From contig NZ_SEWF01000051.1 in NCBI RefSeq assembly GCF_004168285.1, forward strand, positions 1 to 45,688: a DNA stretch of 45,688 nucleotides, written 5' to 3'. A model generated the notes under the pieces. That model ran no database searches. It was not told the DNA's origin and saw only the letters and a list, made by a program, of their open reading frames with translations. The DNA comes from Emticicia agri. Lineage in GTDB: Bacteria; Bacteroidota; Bacteroidia; Cytophagales; Spirosomataceae. How positions within the stretch are numbered: position 1 is the stretch's first letter; every line of letters begins with the position of its first letter. Shown here one piece after another: positions 41,920 to 45,688 of this stretch. The translations under genes and the position numbers were made by a program.

Positions 41920-44900
41920 ATGTCTAAATTTAATATATATAGTTCTTCTGCGGGGTCTGGCAAGACCTTTACCTTAACCACCGAATACCTTAAATTAGTA
42001 TTTCTCAATAGCGATAAGCCCTTTTATTTCAAACAGATTTTAGCTATTACTTTTACTAATGATGCGGCCACCGAAATGAAAGACCGTATTCTTCAGGCCT
42101 TAAAAGAAATAGCTGATACCGAGAACTTTAATGAAAAGTCGAAATCTTGGGACATGTTTCAGAAGATTGTAGAAGAAACTAATCTATCGGGCGAACTCAT
42201 TCAGGAAAAAGCCGGACTTATCTTCAAAAACATCATTTTAGAGTATTCTGATTTTGCAGTAAAAACCATCGACAGCTTTGTTAATCAATTGGTAAACGCT
42301 TTTACCGAAGAATTACAATTACCTTTCAACTATGAGATTGTATTAGATACCGATAGGGTAATGACCGAAGCGGCTGAACGGCTGATTGAAAAAGCAGGAG
42401 ATGAAGAATATGAAGAGATAACCCGCATTTTAGAGAGTTTCATAGAAGAAAAAGTAGGCGACGGCCAAAGCTGGAATTTTGTAACTGAAGAATTAGCCAG
42501 ATTTGGCAATCACCTGATTAACGACCAGTACTATGCTCTATTAATAAAACTTGACGGACTTGCTGATAAAGATTTCAATGAAATAGCTGCCAATATTCAT
42601 ACCTATCTGAAATGGTTTGAAGATACGATTGTAGGTTTGGCTACCAAAGCTACCGAGTTGATTGAAAGTGAAGAATTGATTATTGATGATTTTACGCAAA
42701 AAGGGAAAGGTATAGGGGCTTATTTTTATAATATGCGCGAAGACTTTGAGAATGAATATTATTCTAAAAAAGACTTGTCGCCTAATACTTACCATTGGGC
42801 AGCCATCAGAGACGATAAATGGTATAGTGCTAAAGGTACGCCGCCCCCTATTCAGGCAAGTATTGATAACATTAAAGACGAATTGCGAAGCATTTTTTAT
42901 GAAATGCAGGACTTTAAGGATAATCATCTTAAAAAATATACGCTCTATAATCTTATCAGACCCAACCTGCGCAAACTTGCGTTATTGAAAAAGATAAAGA
43001 CCGAATTTGACAAAATATTAGGAGAAAAAAATCAGGTTTTTATTGCTGAGTTTAACCGTAAGATTCTGCATATTATTCTGTCAGAACCAGTGCCTTTTAT
43101 TTATGAGCGAATCGGTGAGAAATACAAGCACATGCTGATTGATGAATTTCAGGATACTTCTGATATGCAGTTTTATAACCTGCTTCCGCTCATCGAAAAC
43201 TCATTGGCAGGCAATAATTTCAACCTGATTGTAGGCGATGCCAAGCAGGCTATTTACCGATGGCGAGGGGGTAAAATGGAACTGATTGTGCATTTGTTTA
43301 AAGGCAATATAAGAGCACTTGTTGAGAATCCGTTGATACAGACACATCAGATAGACCAGTTTATCTCTATCGGGCACTATCTGGCACCTAAATCGCTCAC
43401 AATCAATTACCGGAGTGCGCAGGAAATTATTGATTTTAACAATCGTTTTTTTCATGCCATCTTACAGATACATACCAATACTTTCCATTTTCTGCCCGAT
43501 GTATATGAAGATTTCAGGCAGGAAAAACCACCTAAATCGCTTACCGGAGGGCATATTCAGTTAGAGTTCTTAGAGTATGAGAAAGAAAATACGGCTATGC
43601 TTAATCGTACGCTTGAACTTATTCAGGGAGTTTTACAAGAAGGCTATAGCCAGGGCGATATAGCTATTTTATGTCGTCGGAACAAGGAATCTGCGATGGT
43701 AGCTAATTTTCTGACAGAGCAAGGCTACCAAATTATTTCCCGTGATTCTCTATTGCTGAAAAACTCCTCATCGGTTCGTTTATTAGTGGCTTTCATGCAG
43801 ATTATCAATCAGCCTGATAACCGACTGGTAAAGTCAGAAGCAGCTTATTTATTCTACCAGACTATACTCAATCGTATTCCTGACAGCGAGGCCAATACTG
43901 AAATAGCGCAAGCGGTAGAAGCAAGCGACCCGATGATATTTTATCAGATTTTTGCTAAATACGGGCATCATCTTGACCCGATTACGATGATAAAATCAGG
44001 AATTTATGAGTTAGCTGAAAAAATTATTGATGCCTTTGATTTATTTAACCGTACTGACCACAAAAATTATCTGTTCAGATTTTTAGATGTGGTACTTAAT
44101 TATAGCCTGAAAGAAAGCAATCACTTGCAGGATTTCCTGGCTTACTGGGAAGATAAAAAAGATAGTTCAACACTATCGGTCAAGTCTCCTGCCGAGCAGG
44201 ATGCCATCACCATTACCACAATTCACCGTTCTAAAGGGCTCGAATACCCGGTTGTCATTATTCCTTTTGCTCATTGGCCATTAAAACCAATGAATTATAC
44301 TGAAATGTGGGGAGACCTTGAAGTACTGGATTATGAAGAACTCTCTTCTAAATCTGAGAATGGCTTTGCAAGACTGCTTTCTTCGCCTATTAAATTCAGC
44401 GAAAAATTGAGTATGACCGACCTGATTGGGCAATATAATGATGAAATACAGGCAACTTTTCTCGAAAACCTGAATATGCTCTATGTAGCCTTCACAAGAG
44501 CTGCAGATAAGCTTTTTGTCATTTCTCAGAAAAACCATTATAAAAAAGTACAGGGAGTGGGAGAACTGATGAAAGATTTTCTGACGATGGAAGGGCTTTT
44601 TGACCCTGAATTAAATAGTTATGAAGTACATAAAGGCAGTTTCATTAAGAAACCAGACAATAAACCTTTGAACGAAGCTAAGATACAGTTAAACAGAATT
44701 ATCAGCGAAGACCGGAGTGACCGCTTAAGGCTTAGAAGAATTTCTGAAAAAATATTTGATACCGAAACCCTTGAAAAGAGTAAAGATAAATACAATAAAG
44801 TGAGGGTAGCGTTTGCCAAAATCCGTACCCGGAATGATATACCTAATGCGTTAAGGGAATTAGAGTTTGAGGGAATCATCAGCCCCAAAGAAGGAAATAC

Positions 44901-45219
44901 AATAAGAGAAGCGATTGAAACAATTATCAGCTTACCTCCGATAGCTCCGCTTTTTGACGAAGACCTGATTATTGAAAATGAAAGAGAAATCTTACAGCCC
45001 AATGGAGAAATAGTAAAACCTGACCGTGTAGTTATTAAAGACGATATGGTGTATATCATCAATTACAAACCCGGTCGTAGCAATGATTTTTTTCAGAAAG
45101 AGAGAGATATGAAAGAAATCCGGGATTTTGGCAGGCTTTACCAACAAATGGGTTCTGAAAAACTCCAATTGATGGTAGTCTATTTAGAATCTACAGATGT
45201 GATAAGTGTTTCGTTGTAG
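41920..45219 (+). CDS. UvrD/RecB-type helicase, AddA-like, with altered nuclease motif
   Basis: 1099 residues, ATP-dependent DNA helicase of recombination repair. Motif I is AGSGKT (11-16, K15), motif II DEFQD (408-412), then VGDAKQAIYRWRGG (III), ITTIHRSKGLEYPVV (V) and LYVAFTRAADK (VI, FTRA at 858-861). The C-terminal region resembles the RecB-family nuclease: PDRVVIKDDMVYIINYKPG with D1035 and K1050, but the usual Asp of the DYK motif is N1048. The nuclease may therefore be weak or dead, leaving a helicase subunit. An AddB partner is not in the window. The start ATG directly precedes the Walker region. Confidence 0.9.
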   Translation: MSKFNIYSSSAGSGKTFTLTTEYLKLVFLNSDKPFYFKQILAITFTNDAATEMKDRILQALKEIADTENFNEKSKSWDMFQKIVEETNLSGELIQEKAGLIFKNIILEYSDFAVKTIDSFVNQLVNAFTEELQLPFNYEIVLDTDRVMTEAAERLIEKAGDEEYEEITRILESFIEEKVGDGQSWNFVTEELARFGNHLINDQYYALLIKLDGLADKDFNEIAANIHTYLKWFEDTIVGLATKATELIESEELIIDDFTQKGKGIGAYFYNMREDFENEYYSKKDLSPNTYHWAAIRDDKWYSAKGTPPPIQASIDNIKDELRSIFYEMQDFKDNHLKKYTLYNLIRPNLRKLALLKKIKTEFDKILGEKNQVFIAEFNRKILHIILSEPVPFIYERIGEKYKHMLIDEFQDTSDMQFYNLLPLIENSLAGNNFNLIVGDAKQAIYRWRGGKMELIVHLFKGNIRALVENPLIQTHQIDQFISIGHYLAPKSLTINYRSAQEIIDFNNRFFHAILQIHTNTFHFLPDVYEDFRQEKPPKSLTGGHIQLEFLEYEKENTAMLNRTLELIQGVLQEGYSQGDIAILCRRNKESAMVANFLTEQGYQIISRDSLLLKNSSSVRLLVAFMQIINQPDNRLVKSEAAYLFYQTILNRIPDSEANTEIAQAVEASDPMIFYQIFAKYGHHLDPITMIKSGIYELAEKIIDAFDLFNRTDHKNYLFRFLDVVLNYSLKESNHLQDFLAYWEDKKDSSTLSVKSPAEQDAITITTIHRSKGLEYPVVIIPFAHWPLKPMNYTEMWGDLEVLDYEELSSKSENGFARLLSSPIKFSEKLSMTDLIGQYNDEIQATFLENLNMLYVAFTRAADKLFVISQKNHYKKVQGVGELMKDFLTMEGLFDPELNSYEVHKGSFIKKPDNKPLNEAKIQLNRIISEDRSDRLRLRRISEKIFDTETLEKSKDKYNKVRVAFAKIRTRNDIPNALRELEFEGIISPKEGNTIREAIETIISLPPIAPLFDEDLIIENEREILQPNGEIVKPDRVVIKDDMVYIINYKPGRSNDFFQKERDMKEIRDFGRLYQQMGSEKLQLMVVYLESTDVISVSL

Positions 45220-45292
45220 AAAGGACATAATAATGTGAATCAAGGGTTGAAATTATCAGAAACAAACAAGGAGTATTTTGTTAAATTGCAAA

Positions 45293-45688
45293 ATGCGACC
45301 TTTACAATTAATACAAACTTACAGCCTTGTTTGTGAGTGCTATGATACGCACATGAGTTTACATTTCCAAAGACAGAGCAATAATAATTGTCCTGAATTT
45401 ACAGACCAAGAGGCAATAACGATTTACCTATGTGGTATTTTCGAAGGCCATTATAGCCATCGCTCAACTTATAATTATATGGTCAATCATTGGTCATCAT
45501 GGTTTCCAAAATTGCCGTCATATCAAGCTTATAATGCACGAATTAATGCAATATACTGGCATTTTGAGGTAATTATTTCCCATTTGATGAATCAAATGAA
45601 TTTTAATGATTGCTATGATAATGTATCTTTGGTGGATTCATTGCCTATCATGCTTTCCAAACACCCTTATACAGCTAAAGTAGCATCT
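45293..45688 (+). CDS. IS982-like transposase (3' end outside window)
   Basis: A 132-codon frame from ATG 45293 runs open to the last base. It reads MRPLQLIQTYSLVCECYDTH, then CPEFTDQEAITIYLCGIFEG, and ends with SLVDSLPIMLSKHPYTAKVA. The order fits the N-terminal half of IS982-family transposases, including the first catalytic-type Asp in VDSLPI. The rest of the catalytic domain lies outside. The left end of the element should be in 45220-45292, but its inverted repeat cannot be defined without the other end. It follows the helicase gene by 73 nt. Confidence 0.72.
   Translation, partial: MRPLQLIQTYSLVCECYDTHMSLHFQRQSNNNCPEFTDQEAITIYLCGIFEGHYSHRSTYNYMVNHWSSWFPKLPSYQAYNARINAIYWHFEVIISHLMNQMNFNDCYDNVSLVDSLPIMLSKHPYTAKVAS

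Noticed and set aside
44619-45062. 147-codon minus-strand frame over the addA-like gene
   Set aside because: It lies fully inside a clear helicase gene, is low in complexity (Ser, Ile, Leu) and has no start context.
1-45688. CRISPR arrays, tRNA or rRNA genes
   Set aside because: No regularly spaced repeats, cloverleaf-like sequences or rRNA signatures were noticed on either strand. This was reading by eye, not a covariance search.

Overview
The window looks like chromosome of a member of the Bacteroidota, probably order Cytophagales (Emticicia/Arcicella-like). This is inferred from gene content and signals, not from a marker gene. Supporting signs are an AT-rich composition, A-rich translation starts without Shine-Dalgarno boxes, repeated matches to the Bacteroidota promoter (TTG about 18-22 nt before TAnnTTTG), Oar-like TonB-dependent receptors, a GMC oxidoreductase paired with a gluconate-dehydrogenase-subunit-3 protein, the Bacteroidota form of arginine decarboxylase, and many lipoproteins. 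The window starts inside an IS4-type transposase and ends inside an IS982-like transposase. Most genes between them are chromosomal housekeeping or envelope genes. No rRNA, tRNA or CRISPR array was seen.

1-12 kb: a GMC flavoprotein and its Tat/lipoprotein-type partner form one operon. A UDP-glucose dehydrogenase and a UDP-glucuronate decarboxylase follow and would make UDP-xylose. Next is an inserted segment of about 1.2 kb, bounded by a 27-bp direct repeat, with a lipoprotein gene and a decayed gene. A GbsR-type regulator heads an operon with a DCC-thiol membrane protein and a TIGR01777 epimerase; its promoter contains a strong inverted repeat. A GNAT acetyltransferase and ribBA (riboflavin) complete this part.

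12-20 kb: two Oar-like TonB-dependent receptors lie in tandem. Promoter, leader, signal peptide and terminator are duplicated as whole transcription units. A sterol-desaturase-family membrane protein follows, separated by a GC-rich hairpin.

20-30 kb: a GmhB-like HAD phosphatase lacking most of its zinc site, a 41-residue lipoprotein, arginine decarboxylase, an Mpl-type murein peptide ligase, a tiny HExxH protein, a LolA-like protein with apbE, and an operon of a WaaE-like glycosyltransferase, a YfcE-like phosphoesterase and a secreted protein of unknown function.

30-45 kb: TatD and an EamA transporter; a lipoprotein joining a CX4CH cytochrome-like segment to a PHM/DBH-type copper monooxygenase; a MITE-like inverted repeat; an MFS/spermidine-synthase fusion; a DEAD-box helicase with a roughly 200-nt leader; two tandem serine hydrolases, one cut off from its signal peptide by a one-base deletion; an alpha/beta lipase; a transglutaminase-like protein; and an AddA/RecB-like helicase with an altered nuclease motif.

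I found no clearly novel defence or mobile system. The best leads are the copper monooxygenase/cytochrome lipoprotein, the repeat-bounded insert, the frameshifted hydrolase copy, and the regulatory architectures at the GbsR operon and the DEAD-box leader. All family calls are from reading motifs; no database search was run.
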